Of a stretch of DNA of 24,493 bases, positions 1 through 8,034 are shown piece after piece. The translations under genes and the position numbers were made by a program. The stretch is from a virus. The first letter of the stretch is position 1; each line of letters starts with the position of its first letter. The DNA lies in the IMG/VR virus record IMGVR_UViG_3300009788_000290, positions 1 through 24,493 of that record. One strand, given 5' to 3'. Below the pieces are notes generated by a model. The model worked only from the letters and a program-made list of their open reading frames with translations. It was not told where the DNA came from and searched no databases.

Positions 1-3000
1 AAGAGTGTACAACGCGCTGCACGTGTGACTGGTGGAGCTGCTGGTGTTGGTGCACTGGCTGCTACTATGGAAGTTCCTGTAGATGCTGCCGAACAGTTAC
101 GTGAGAAGGGAGCTATCGATTACTCCCAAACAACTGACGCTGCACTAGCTGCTGCTGGTCTGTCTGTTGCTCTGGTCGGTGGTGTTCGTGGTATCGTTGC
201 TGGTACTAAGAAGGTGGCTGCGGATAAACAGCTTACTCAACTACTGGAGGAAGCAGAGACTGCTACACCAGATGACTTGGTAGATAATATTGCTCAACGT
301 GGTATTGATGAGCATGAACTTGTTCTTGACTCTAATAATAACCTAGTAGTTCAACGTTCTCTTGCAGATACTGAAACTGTTACTGATGTACGTGAGCAAG
401 CTTTGTTCACCCGTGCTAAGGATGAGTTAGTAGTTGAACAGACAGAACGGTTGGCTAATAAACTTCCTGAAGGTCAACGTGCTGAGCTAGGTCAACGTGC
501 TCTCGAACTCAAGGGACTTATCCCCAGCCTTTGGCAAACAGTACTAGACACTGACGATATCATGACTCGTCTTACTAGTGATACTGCGGTGATTGACCGT
601 GCTCAGCAGCCCTTGGTGGATGTTAAGGGCAACGTAGTCAATCGTCCCCTCACTACGCCTGAGACAGCTCAGATCTCCAACCGTACTATTAATCGTCAAG
701 ACCGTGACGTACGATCTGCACGTGGTAATGCACGTAAGGCGATGGAAGAATATCAGGTAGCTGCACAAGAGTTACGTGGTATTGAAGACACTCTCCTACG
801 TGATAGAGATATCGGTCTTGAGCTTGTACGTATCCAAGAAGGGCGTGTAGACCTGCAAGATGTTACTGAGATCCAGTCACGTGTTGATGAGATCAAGTCT
901 AACATGGGTCCAGATGATCTTAACTGGTTGGAACGTAGGCAAGCCTTACGTAATCAAGGCGAAGAAGCTAAGAATCCTCGTCTAATTAAACTGCTTGAGA
1001 ATGATCGACGTGGTTGGGAAGAGATGGGTATTGACCCTGAACCCCTAGTCGCTCAGCCCATGCCTAGCACAGGACTCCGTGCTCGTATGGACAACGCTTG
1101 GAACGCTATTGTTGATATCACCTTCGGTAAGTCTGTATCTCGTTTGAACAGTATGGCTAAGGCTTCACCTACTGGACGTGAGTTGTATAACATCTTCCGT
1201 CATGATGGTGAGTCTATCATGGTACAGCCCTCTCACTCCGACCGTGTGATCCAGTCAGCTGGTAAGTTTATGTCTAAGCTAGAGAATGGGCTTGATCCTC
1301 TTCGTACTAGCTTGGGCGGCTTCATGCGTAAGGCAGAGGCTCGACAAGTGTTGGATATCCTACGTGGTAGGAAAGACTTTGCTGTCACCCCTGAGGTACA
1401 GAAAACTGCTACTGAGATGCGTAAGATTCTTAATGAGTTCTTCGCGTTTGCTAAGAAGGCTGGGCATCCTGTAGGTTTCGTAGAGAACTATGTCCCTCGT
1501 GTATATAACGTAGGTAAGCTTAAGACCCCTGAGGTTGCTGCTCGTTTCAAGTCCTTGTTGGTCAGTAAGGGCCTCTCGATTGAAGAAGTCAACAAGACCT
1601 ACAACAAGATCATCCAACAGAGTGGTATCCTTGACTTCGATCCTAAGAAATTAAGTACTGAGCGTGTCTCTGCTGAGACCCGTCCTTTGGGACAACGTTC
1701 CCTTACTATGGTAACTGACCTAGAGCTTGAAGAGTTCTTGGTAAGTGACCTCTACCCTCTACTAAGTGACTACATCCATGCAGGTGTACGGAACATTGAG
1801 TTTACTCGTTCCTTTGGCACCAACGGTAACAAGCTTCATGACATGATCTCTCAGATCACGAAAGAACTTAATGCACAGAACCAGCCATTGGAACCTTTCG
1901 AACTCCGTCGTATCATCGACCTTGCTAATGCACTGCAAGGTACATACAACCAGATTGAAGGTCGCTTCTCTCAGTTGGCAATGTCTACTGCTGTTACCGC
2001 ACAACAGATCTTGTCTCTCCCACTAGCTCAGATCACTTCTCTGGTGGAGCCTTTCATTGGACTCTCTCGTACTCGAACCACATCGTGGGCTGAAGGTCTA
2101 GGTAAGGCTATGAAGAGTGCAGCTAACAGGTCTGTCCGTCGATTCTTTAATAAGATCCCGAAGGATGAGATCACACGTGAGGTGGAACAGCTTGGTCTGA
2201 TTATGCCTCATGCTAGTAATGAGTTCTTAGGTAACCTCTTCGGTGCTGAGATCAACAATAAGAAGTTGAACAAAGTATCTGGTGCATTCTTCCGTGCAAC
2301 TTTCCTTACCCAATGGACAGAGTTCGTACGGACTGCTGCTTTCCAAGCAGGTAAGTCTGACATCGTCAAGAGCTTAAAGGTCTTGTCGGATGGTGACACT
2401 GACTCTGTTCGTGGACGTGATGTCGCTCTTAATTTGAAAGAGTTAGGTCTAGATGTTCAAGAGGGACTCAAGTGGGTTAGCCAAGGTGCAGACACTAATG
2501 CATCTTTCTTCCAAAACAATATCAAGGATGCCGCATTCCGGCACACTAACGAAGTTATGGTACATCCTGATCCTACTAATCGCCCAATCATCTTCAGTAA
2601 TCCAAGACTGGCATGGTTTAACATGCTTCTGTCTTACCCCACCGTATTTAACAACACAGTACTGAAGGGTTGGATCACTAGGTTTGGTAAAGGCAGTGCA
2701 TTCTACAAGACAGAGCACGGCGTTAAGGTCGCTGCCAGTGTCTTGACCATGATGCTTGTATCCGATGCAGCTATCGGTCTTAAAGAGTTCGTTCGATATA
2801 GTGGTGAACAGAATCCTAACACCGTGAACCAGACTGAAGGTGAACGTGTGTTCCGTGCAGCTAACCATGCTGGACTTATGGGCCCTGCTGCTCTTGCAGC
2901 TGATATGTACTCAGGTGTGTTGTATGGTGGTGACGCCTTGACTTCTCGCCTTGGACCTTTGGCAGGTACCATCAACGACTTCGCAGTTGGTGTTGCTAAG

Positions 3001-3780
3001 CTACCAGAGGATGATGGTGACTCCTTGAAGAAGGCAGCTACCCGTATGTTCCCCTTCCTTAACCAGAATCAAGAGGCTAAGGACTATATCTATCGGAACG
3101 TACTGCGTGGTGGTCAAGCTACCCGTGCAATCAACACGAAGCCTATCGAGTTTGAATTGTTAGGTGATCCTAAGCGTCGTGACACCATTCCTCTGTTCAA
3201 TATCTCAAACCTCCCTAGTCCCCCTTCGGAGGAGGCAGTAGGTAGGCCTGCAGTAGAGGAGAAAGTCTCACCAGAGGCCTTACAGGAGCCCTCAGAGGCA
3301 CTTACAGAGCCTGATGTACCTGTTGAGGTAGACAGCTCCACTTCTAGTGCCTTTATAGACAGCACACGTGCGACCGTAGAGCAGATTGTTGCAGAAGAAG
3401 GTACGGAGATCACACCTAAGACTCTCCTAGCCATCACTTCTCTTGAGACAGGTTTTGGTAAGGAAGTTAAGGGAAACTCCTTCTTCGGTATCAAGGCTAG
3501 TCCTTCAGATGAGGATACAGTTACATTCAAGACTAAAGAAGCTGATGCTTCTGGTAAGTTGGTGAGTGAGACTGGTACGTTCAAAGCTTTCGATGACTTT
3601 ACGGACTCTGTTCGTGGAGCTATCGACTTCCTTGAGACTAACCCACGATACAGAGAAGCTATCTCTAAGGATACTCCGGGGCAACAACTCCAGGGTATTG
3701 CTGACGCAGGATTTGCTACTGACCCTGACTATGACAAGAAAGTTCTTAACTTACTTGACCAAATCAACAAGGAGGGCTAA
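1..3780 (+). CDS. Large internal virion (ejection) protein with C-terminal glucosaminidase domain; 5' end outside window
   Basis: The frame is open from base 1 (eight codons precede the GTG at 25), so this is the 3' part of a longer gene; at least 1259 residues are present. The body is helical and Ala/Gln/Glu-rich without cysteine-rich or membrane-dense regions, as in the big internal core proteins of podoviruses that are injected with the DNA. From about base 3361 the protein changes to a FlgJ/GH73-like glucosaminidase fold: a TPKTLLAITSLETGFG stretch with the likely catalytic Glu at bases 3445-3447, then NSFFGIKA and a DFTDSVRGAIDFL segment. This should cut peptidoglycan glycan strands during DNA entry. 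A Pro/Glu-rich linker (bases 3211-3350) joins the two parts. The next gene follows after 2 bases. The body is assigned by size and position only; the enzyme domain is seen directly. Confidence 0.85.
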   Translation, partial: KSVQRAARVTGGAAGVGALAATMEVPVDAAEQLREKGAIDYSQTTDAALAAAGLSVALVGGVRGIVAGTKKVAADKQLTQLLEEAETATPDDLVDNIAQRGIDEHELVLDSNNNLVVQRSLADTETVTDVREQALFTRAKDELVVEQTERLANKLPEGQRAELGQRALELKGLIPSLWQTVLDTDDIMTRLTSDTAVIDRAQQPLVDVKGNVVNRPLTTPETAQISNRTINRQDRDVRSARGNARKAMEEYQVAAQELRGIEDTLLRDRDIGLELVRIQEGRVDLQDVTEIQSRVDEIKSNMGPDDLNWLERRQALRNQGEEAKNPRLIKLLENDRRGWEEMGIDPEPLVAQPMPSTGLRARMDNAWNAIVDITFGKSVSRLNSMAKASPTGRELYNIFRHDGESIMVQPSHSDRVIQSAGKFMSKLENGLDPLRTSLGGFMRKAEARQVLDILRGRKDFAVTPEVQKTATEMRKILNEFFAFAKKAGHPVGFVENYVPRVYNVGKLKTPEVAARFKSLLVSKGLSIEEVNKTYNKIIQQSGILDFDPKKLSTERVSAETRPLGQRSLTMVTDLELEEFLVSDLYPLLSDYIHAGVRNIEFTRSFGTNGNKLHDMISQITKELNAQNQPLEPFELRRIIDLANALQGTYNQIEGRFSQLAMSTAVTAQQILSLPLAQITSLVEPFIGLSRTRTTSWAEGLGKAMKSAANRSVRRFFNKIPKDEITREVEQLGLIMPHASNEFLGNLFGAEINNKKLNKVSGAFFRATFLTQWTEFVRTAAFQAGKSDIVKSLKVLSDGDTDSVRGRDVALNLKELGLDVQEGLKWVSQGADTNASFFQNNIKDAAFRHTNEVMVHPDPTNRPIIFSNPRLAWFNMLLSYPTVFNNTVLKGWITRFGKGSAFYKTEHGVKVAASVLTMMLVSDAAIGLKEFVRYSGEQNPNTVNQTEGERVFRAANHAGLMGPAALAADMYSGVLYGGDALTSRLGPLAGTINDFAVGVAKLPEDDGDSLKKAATRMFPFLNQNQEAKDYIYRNVLRGGQATRAINTKPIEFELLGDPKRRDTIPLFNISNLPSPPSEEAVGRPAVEEKVSPEALQEPSEALTEPDVPVEVDSSTSSAFIDSTRATVEQIVAEEGTEITPKTLLAITSLETGFGKEVKGNSFFGIKASPSDEDTVTFKTKEADASGKLVSETGTFKAFDDFTDSVRGAIDFLETNPRYREAISKDTPGQQLQGIADAGFATDPDYDKKVLNLLDQINKEG

Positions 3781-3782
3781 GC

Positions 3783-4931
3783 ATGGTAGCTCAGATAAGA
3801 CCTAAGACATACAATAAATACATCAGTGATGTTACAGCTGTTGCTTCAGTAGCATTGATTGAGAATGTAGATCAGACACTACTGAATCACTTCATTGGTA
3901 TCCGGTGGTACTCAGATGCAGCTGGGACTACTGTTGTAATTCCTACTGCTGGTCTAGTTACCCTTGAAGTCTTCGATGATGTAACAGAACAATGGACACT
4001 TGCTACCGAGGATCCACTAGAAGCAGGTACCAATACAGACAAAGTGTCATATGAAGCTAACCTTACATCTGTAAGGGCTACAGTTGATGCCGACATTGAT
4101 GTGGCTACCTTCTACCGACTGATCCTCGTCTCTAACCTAGAGGCATCTACTCAAAGTAAGGCGATGTCTTCTTCATTCGAAACATCCAGTCGTGGTACTA
4201 CCGCCTTGGGAGTATTCGTCCAAGATCAGACCACTCAGCCTATCGATGTCTGGTTCACTGAAGATAAAGGGACTGCAACATCTCTGTTACCCGTAACCCA
4301 AGGTGACTACTTTGTGACTTGGGAACCAGGACATAGCATTGTAGTGGGAGATGTTATCGAAGCCCGTACTGCTGAGAACTATGTACAGACAGAGGTCATT
4401 GGTCAAGTTGGAGATGTGTCTGAGGTTAACATCCCTTTTAGCCGAGACTTCCCTATCGGGGTTACCGTTAATGTAGGTAATCCTAATCTAAATGTTGTAG
4501 GCTCTACAGGAACTAATCGTCTCTTCAGAGTAGCCCCCTCTACCTTACAGGTAGTGGATATCACACGAGTCATTGCCGCTATTGAAGATGCTACAGCCAT
4601 GGACTTCACTACCTTTGGTAGCATAGCTGCGTTGACAACTGGCTGCGTTCTCCGATTCTTAAATGGTGATGGTACTTACACCAACCTATTCAATTGGAGG
4701 ACTAATGGTGAGTTCATTGAACGTGCTTTTGACCACACCTTGCAATCTAAAGTAGGTGGTGGTAGTCATGGCTTTGTAGGACGTACTACTTGGGGTGGTC
4801 AAGATAAAAGAGGTGTAACTATCCGACTAGATGGTGCACTTGGAGAAGAACTAGAGATACTTGTACAGGATGACTTGTCAACCTTAGATAAATTTAAAGC
4901 AGTTGCACAGGGACATGTGGTCCAGCAATAA
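3783..4931 (+). CDS. Virion structural protein, beta-rich (unassigned)
   Basis: A 382-residue protein with ATG at 3783 and an excellent Shine-Dalgarno (AAGGAGGG) lying in the end of the preceding ejection protein gene. It is rich in Thr, Val and Asp, has no cysteine cluster or membrane segment, and looks like alternating beta strands (for example GLVTLEVFDDVTEQW and IEARTAENYVQTEVIG). Such composition and its place after the ejection protein and before lysis-like membrane genes suggest a head or tail appendage protein. I do not recognise the family. The C-terminus (DDLSTLDKFKAVAQGHVV) is helical and may be an oligomerisation or docking element; that is inference. Confidence 0.8.
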   Translation: MVAQIRPKTYNKYISDVTAVASVALIENVDQTLLNHFIGIRWYSDAAGTTVVIPTAGLVTLEVFDDVTEQWTLATEDPLEAGTNTDKVSYEANLTSVRATVDADIDVATFYRLILVSNLEASTQSKAMSSSFETSSRGTTALGVFVQDQTTQPIDVWFTEDKGTATSLLPVTQGDYFVTWEPGHSIVVGDVIEARTAENYVQTEVIGQVGDVSEVNIPFSRDFPIGVTVNVGNPNLNVVGSTGTNRLFRVAPSTLQVVDITRVIAAIEDATAMDFTTFGSIAALTTGCVLRFLNGDGTYTNLFNWRTNGEFIERAFDHTLQSKVGGGSHGFVGRTTWGGQDKRGVTIRLDGALGEELEILVQDDLSTLDKFKAVAQGHVVQQ

Positions 4932-4940
4932 GGAGATAGT

Positions 4941-5378
4941 ATGCTGTTACCTCCAGAGATAGTGACCGGTGGTATCGGTCTAATTATAGGTGCTGTCGTT
5001 AAGCTGTTCGCTATGCGAATGGACATGAAGCACCAAGAACAGTCAGCCCTCTTAGAGAAAGCTGGCATCGTAGAGAAGGCTAGGCGTTTCGGTAAACTTG
5101 ATCTTAAGTTTGCATGGACACGAAGAGTCATAGCTCTCACCCTACTAGCCGCTATTACCGCCCCTATATGGGCACCCCTACTCCCATGGATTGTAGGTGT
5201 CAACGTGCCACTACTGGCAGCTACGAGTGACACTTCGGTACTGTTCGGGCTGTTCACCTACTCTATTAAAGTAGAAGAGATGGTAACACTAGTAGGACCT
5301 ACGCTGTTACAACAGCATTTCCATTACTTCGCGGCAGTGATGGGACTTTACTTCGGTGCTTCTATAGCATCAAGGTAG
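4941..5378 (+). CDS. Membrane protein, three predicted membrane segments; holin candidate
   Basis: 145 residues, started by ATG at 4941 after AAGGAGATAGT. Hydrophobic stretches lie near residues 8-24 (GGIGLIIGAVVKLF), 62-86 (VIALTLLAAITAPIWAPLLPW) and 126-143 (YFAAVMGLYFGASIA). Between the first two there is a charged amphipathic stretch (KHQEQSALLEKAGIVEKARR). The size, three membrane segments and position next to another small membrane gene at the end of the virion module are what one expects of a holin, but no family signature was recognised, so the lysis role is inference. The peptidoglycan-cutting partner is not obvious nearby apart from the glucosaminidase domain upstream. Confidence 0.75.
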   Translation: MLLPPEIVTGGIGLIIGAVVKLFAMRMDMKHQEQSALLEKAGIVEKARRFGKLDLKFAWTRRVIALTLLAAITAPIWAPLLPWIVGVNVPLLAATSDTSVLFGLFTYSIKVEEMVTLVGPTLLQQHFHYFAAVMGLYFGASIASR

Positions 5379-5414
5379 TACCCTAATATGTGTATGTACA
5401 TAAGGAAATCAGAT

Positions 5415-5705
5415 GTGAGTATAAAAGTAACGCCTAAAGAGGATAGTGCAGTGGCGGACAAAGAGGGAAGGTTGCAATCTTTTCGACGGGCAGATGATTG
5501 GGAACGCTTAGCGATCCTGGAAGTACGTGTTAATGACCATGGAGAGGACATCGAACATTTGATCCTGAATCAATCGAAGCTCTCATCTTCTTTGGAGTCC
5601 ATCAACAGGACACTCCTCACTATTCGGACAGCCCTTTATACGTCCGTCGGTCTACTCGCTTTACTTCAACTAGGTTTTAAAGATTTCATTTCAGCCATCT
5701 TGTAG
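5415..5705 (+). CDS. Small protein with coiled coil and C-terminal membrane anchor (XhlA-like layout)
   Basis: The best start is GTG at 5415, preceded at 5402-5406 by AAGGA; the upstream in-frame ATG codons at 5388 and 5394 have no ribosome site. This gives 96 residues. Residues about 22-62 form a heptad-like helix (ILEVRVNDHGEDIEHL, then SSSLESINRTLL), followed by one membrane segment (ALYTSVGLLALLQLGF) and a short tail. The coiled coil plus C-terminal anchor recalls the haemolysin XhlA group of phage lysis accessory proteins, but the match is by architecture only. It sits 36 bases after the three-segment membrane gene, supporting a joint lysis or membrane role. Confidence 0.7.
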   Translation: MSIKVTPKEDSAVADKEGRLQSFRRADDWERLAILEVRVNDHGEDIEHLILNQSKLSSSLESINRTLLTIRTALYTSVGLLALLQLGFKDFISAIL

Positions 5706-5718
5706 AGAGGACTCTATC

Positions 5719-5901
5719 ATGGCAGGTGAAAGGAAGAAGGTACGTGGTTTCAAGGAGAATGCTAAGCTTATTGCTAAGCGTCAAGGTATCTCTGAAGAAC
5801 GTGCTGGTGCAATCTTAGCAGCTGGTGCTCGTAAGGCATCTGCGGCAGCTAAGAAGAAAAACCCTAGGCTTAAGAAAGTCCAAGGTAAGAAGAAAAAATA
5901 A
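5719..5901 (+). CDS. Small lysine-rich protein
   Basis: 60 residues with ATG at 5719 and GAGAGGA upstream. It is very basic: Lys/Arg make up about a third, with KKK runs near the C-terminus and a central Ala-rich helix (GAILAAGARKASAAAKKK). A highly basic mini-protein in the virion module suggests binding to DNA or to an acidic virion protein. The 'KRQGISEERAGAILAAGAR' stretch resembles a small helix-turn-helix-like or winged fragment, but this is too short to call. Function unknown; coding is well supported by the Shine-Dalgarno and by tight packing between its neighbours. Confidence 0.75.
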   Translation: MAGERKKVRGFKENAKLIAKRQGISEERAGAILAAGARKASAAAKKKNPRLKKVQGKKKK

Positions 5902-5933
5902 TATTATTTTAAATACTCTTTTGGAGAAACACT

Positions 5934-6356
5934 ATGACACGTGCTGCTATTGGCGGCGCTGATCAAATCGAATACGATCCCCTTGGAACAGACTCTGTAG
6001 TTAAAGTTCTGGACCAGATCGTTAAAGAAAAAGGTACCTACTTTGCAGTAGCTCCTGATACTCGTACCGACGCAGGTGCTGTATCTGTTGCCAGTTACTA
6101 CACCACTGTTGTTACCACTACTGCCTCTGCCATTACCTTGGCTGACGGTACTGAGCCTGGTCAGATGAAGAAGATCATGATGTCTGTCGACGTTGGTGAT
6201 GCTACTCTTACACCTGCTAACCTGGCTGGTGCTACTACTATCGTCTTCAGTGCTGTCGGTGACACCGCTGAGATGGTATGGGATGGTACTAACTGGACCT
6301 CTATTGCTTTGTACAATACCGTGTCTGCTCTGGTAGCTACCCCAGTTCAAGCGTAA
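5934..6356 (+). CDS. Small virion structural protein (decoration-like, unassigned)
   Basis: 140 residues, ATG at 5934 after TTTTGGAGAAACACT. It is Thr/Ala/Val/Asp-rich, acidic, cysteine-free and apparently all beta (VASYYTTVVTTTASAITLADG; TTIVFSAVGDTAEMVWDGTNW). The 'EMVWDGTNWTSIAL' segment is typical of short beta-hairpins in phage tail or head decoration proteins. It is the last + strand gene and ends 34 bases before the convergent terminator. A strong ribosome site and final position before a strong terminator fit an abundant structural protein, but I cannot assign the family. Confidence 0.75.
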   Translation: MTRAAIGGADQIEYDPLGTDSVVKVLDQIVKEKGTYFAVAPDTRTDAGAVSVASYYTTVVTTTASAITLADGTEPGQMKKIMMSVDVGDATLTPANLAGATTIVFSAVGDTAEMVWDGTNWTSIALYNTVSALVATPVQA

Positions 6357-6389
6357 TACATGTAAGGCCTGTTGTTTCTTACAGGCATA

Positions 6390-6444
6390 AAAAAACCCCC
6401 CTAGGTACCTGGTCATATAGACTGGTTGCTTAGGGGGGTTTTTT
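6390..6444. terminator. Bidirectional intrinsic terminator between convergent modules
   Basis: AAAAAACCCCCCTA (6390-6403) pairs perfectly with TAGGGGGGTTTTTT (6431-6444). The A run on one side and T run on the other make a U-tailed hairpin on both strands. It stands between the + strand virion genes and the - strand genes, so it stops both. A second small inverted repeat just before it (TGTAAG 6361-6366 with CTTACA 6379-6384) may strengthen + strand termination. Confidence 0.9.
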
Positions 6445-6449
6445 ATTGC

Positions 6450-6608
6450 CTATAGCTTCTCGTATTCTTGGAAGGATACTCTAGAACTGAAGAAGATTAG
6501 GAGAGATATCATTGTTGCCGTGTGGTTACTTGATGCAAAGCCGTATATCAGGAGACCTATAGCACCAATGCCTGTAAGAAAGCTCCACACTAAGTAGAAT
6601 GTTTTCAT
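6450..6608 (-). CDS. 52-residue membrane mini-protein, last gene of the - strand module
   Basis: Direct reading gives ATG at 6608 and TAG at 6450-6452: it begins MKTFYLVWSFLTGIGAIG and ends SFQEYEKL. Two hydrophobic segments are visible (about residues 4-23 and 32-42) with a short SSNHTAT turn between them, a hairpin membrane topology like small holins or superinfection proteins. The stop lies 5 bases before the bidirectional terminator, which supports it as a real last gene. Weak point: no good Shine-Dalgarno, and a hairpin with a T-rich tail (6612-6650) lies immediately upstream, so it may be translated poorly or from its own promoter. Confidence 0.5.
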   Translation of the reverse strand: MKTFYLVWSFLTGIGAIGLLIYGFASSNHTATMISLLIFFSSRVSFQEYEKL

Positions 6609-6611
6609 AAT

Positions 6612-6650
6612 ACCCAAAAACCCCAGTCAGCTTTACCTGTTACCGGGGTT
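6612..6650 (-). terminator. Hairpin with U-rich tail on the - strand
   Basis: On the - strand AACCCC (6650-6645) pairs with GGGGTT (6624-6619), with an inner CAG/CTG pairing in the loop, followed by a run of five T (complement of 6616-6620). It looks like an intrinsic terminator for the replication module, placed before the 52-residue mini-gene; it may be leaky or act as an RNA 3'-end or processing signal. Confidence 0.55.
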
Positions 6651-6794
6651 ATGGGGGGCCTGCCCTTAGGGCCTTGCATGTACAGATGGGCTTACCTAGT
6701 ACATGCCATTACATAGGATACCACGCGAGTGACGGCTCATCGTGAATGCTTAGATAGGTTTGCGCCCACAGCCTATGTTCTTTGAAGAGAGATG
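6651..6794 (-). ncRNA. Folded noncoding stretch downstream of the last acidic gene
   Basis: No gene is found here. The - strand folds well: GCATGTAC (6706-6699) pairs with GTACATGC (6683-6676), 8 perfect pairs; GCCC-TAA-GGGC near 6662-6672; ATAGG/CCTAT around 6754-6777; and GAAGAG/CTCTTC around the stop codon of the gene ending at 6795. With the terminator at 6612-6650 this could be a structured 3' untranslated region or a small RNA. Confidence 0.4.
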
Positions 6795-7124
6795 TTACTT
6801 CTCTTCGGTAGCCTCAGCTGTTGCAGCTTCAACTTGTGCATCGTCTGCCTTAGGCTCTTCTACTACAGGGGTCTCAACTACTTGACCAGTTGCTTCTGCT
6901 TCCATCATCTCGGGAGTTGCTTCAGTTACGTTTTCCATAGCTTCTTTTACCTTATCATTAAGTAGGGGTAGTGCTTTAAGTGCAAAGGTATCTGCGCCCT
7001 CTGCGTCGAAGTCTTCATCAGTACCGAAACATTCGTGTACGAAAGTAATGAATCCTTCGTGGTCACCTGACTCTGCGAGTGCTAGGTATTCTTCGACTGT
7101 TGCTTCACGTGTTGCTTTAGTCAT
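6795..7124 (-). CDS. Acidic hypothetical protein with Glu/Ala-rich tail
   Basis: 109 residues, ATG at 7124, with a weak AAGAG ribosome site. The N-terminal half (TVEEYLALAESGDHEGFITFVHE) looks helical; the C-terminal third is low-complexity and strongly acidic (VEEPKADDAQVEAATAEATEEK). Overall composition is very acidic with almost no Arg/Lys. Small acidic phage proteins often bind host DNA-binding proteins or mimic DNA, but nothing specific is recognised. It lies 11 bases after the preceding 66-residue gene and its stop codon sits inside a small hairpin. Function unknown. Confidence 0.75.
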   Translation of the reverse strand: MTKATREATVEEYLALAESGDHEGFITFVHECFGTDEDFDAEGADTFALKALPLLNDKVKEAMENVTEATPEMMEAEATGQVVETPVVEEPKADDAQVEAATAEATEEK

Positions 7125-7135
7125 TATGTTATCTC

Positions 7136-7336
7136 TTATAGGATAGATACACGTCGTCGCATATCTTCAACTAGGAAGTCGACGTCTTCGTTGACAATGT
7201 CCTGGACATCAGCCGTAGCTGACTTAGTATATCCTTCAACATTCATCTGAAGATCGTGCTCTACTCCTTTCTTATCTAGTTTGACAGTCAATGTGAAAGA
7301 AAGTTCCCGATTGTTTGTACATTCTACGTTACTCAT
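7136..7336 (-). CDS. Hypothetical 66-residue protein
   Basis: The start is taken as ATG 7336 because AGGAA precedes it by 7 bases; the open frame extends to 7426 but the upstream part lies wholly inside the endonuclease gene and has no ribosome site. It overlaps the endonuclease stop by 8 bases, so translation is probably coupled. The sequence mixes a beta-rich start (RELSFTLTVKLDKKG) with an acidic C-terminal helix (VDFLVEDMRRRVSIL). No cysteine pair, membrane segment or known motif was recognised. Confidence 0.7.
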   Translation of the reverse strand: MSNVECTNNRELSFTLTVKLDKKGVEHDLQMNVEGYTKSATADVQDIVNEDVDFLVEDMRRRVSIL

Positions 7337-7751
7337 TGAGCCATTCCTCTGGTATAAGCTTGTCAGCGTACCTCCAAATAACACCTTTGAACGCCCCACG
7401 TGCCTTGCCATCACATATATCAGCATACGTGGTCTTACTTCCTTTACGGATTCTAGCTTTAGATCTGGTAAATACGAAACGGATATCTATCTCGGGATGC
7501 TGTTCCCTAATGAGCAGATGTTTCTTTCTGTCATCGCTGTCCCAAATTCCTTTGGTCTCAACGACGACAGTCTTACCAGTAGCAGTAGTGAGGACGAAGT
7601 CTGGTGTGTACTTGTGGTAGCTCTCTGGTATAGTATAGACAATCTTTTTATCAGAAGGTTCATACTCATACCGAACTTTCTTTTTACTTAGCTGCTTTGC
7701 AACTGCCGACTCCAGACCGGACCTGTAGCTCGCTGACTTCCTTCTTCGCAT
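7329..7751 (-). CDS. T7 endonuclease I-like Holliday junction resolvase
   Basis: A 140-residue protein closely resembling T7 gp3. It resolves branched DNA, trims replication intermediates and helps to degrade host DNA. The four PD-(D/E)XK residues are visible: E14 in SGLE, D51 in YTPDF, E65 and K67 in VETKG. Also present are the family hallmarks SDDRKKHLLIREQHPE (residues 72-87) and the C-terminal YADKLIPEEWL. ATG 7751 follows GGAGCTGAAGA. The start lies 68 bases inside the preceding coiled-coil gene, an unusually long overlap, but the T7 homology (YRSGLE within 15 residues of the start) supports it. T7 gp3 acts as a domain-swapped dimer; the same is expected. Confidence 0.95.
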   Translation of the reverse strand: MRRRKSASYRSGLESAVAKQLSKKKVRYEYEPSDKKIVYTIPESYHKYTPDFVLTTATGKTVVVETKGIWDSDDRKKHLLIREQHPEIDIRFVFTRSKARIRKGSKTTYADICDGKARGAFKGVIWRYADKLIPEEWLNE

Positions 7752-8034
7752 TCTTCAGCTCCGTGTCTAGTCGGTCACATGCGACCTTCCATTCTTCCAT
7801 CTGTGTCCGTAGAGTATCTCGACCCTTGTAGGCTAGCTTACTCTCTTCCTCAAGACGGTCTACATCATCTTGTAGTTCAGACTGACCACTTACCGTGTTA
7901 ACAATCTTAAAGAACGCTGTCCCCACGACTGCAGCCCAGATCAGATGGACAGATCCCTTAGCTACAAAGTAAGCAATAGCAGCGTTAGCTGCACCTGGCC
8001 CAATCTCAGCAATTAGTTCTAGTTGTTCAAGCAT
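7684..8034 (-). CDS. Membrane protein with C-terminal coiled coil (spanin-like layout)
   Basis: 116 residues, ATG 8034 after GGAGCAGACAACT. The N-terminal 45 residues are hydrophobic with two weak segments (NAAIAYFVAKGS and VHLIWAAVVGTAFFKIV); residues 50-108 form a charged coiled coil (DRLEEESKLAYKGRDTLRTQ; DRLDTELKNAKKEVSEL). An inner-membrane anchor plus periplasmic coiled coil is the layout of Rz-type i-spanins, but it is placed among replication genes and no outer-membrane lipoprotein partner was seen. A cytoplasmic coiled coil attached to the membrane is the alternative. Overlaps both neighbours. Confidence 0.7.
   Translation of the reverse strand: MLEQLELIAEIGPGAANAAIAYFVAKGSVHLIWAAVVGTAFFKIVNTVSGQSELQDDVDRLEEESKLAYKGRDTLRTQMEEWKVACDRLDTELKNAKKEVSELQVRSGVGSCKAAK

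Noticed and set aside
3114-3584. 156-codon - strand frame
   Set aside because: Shadow of the Pro/Glu-rich linker and glucosaminidase domain of the + strand gene.
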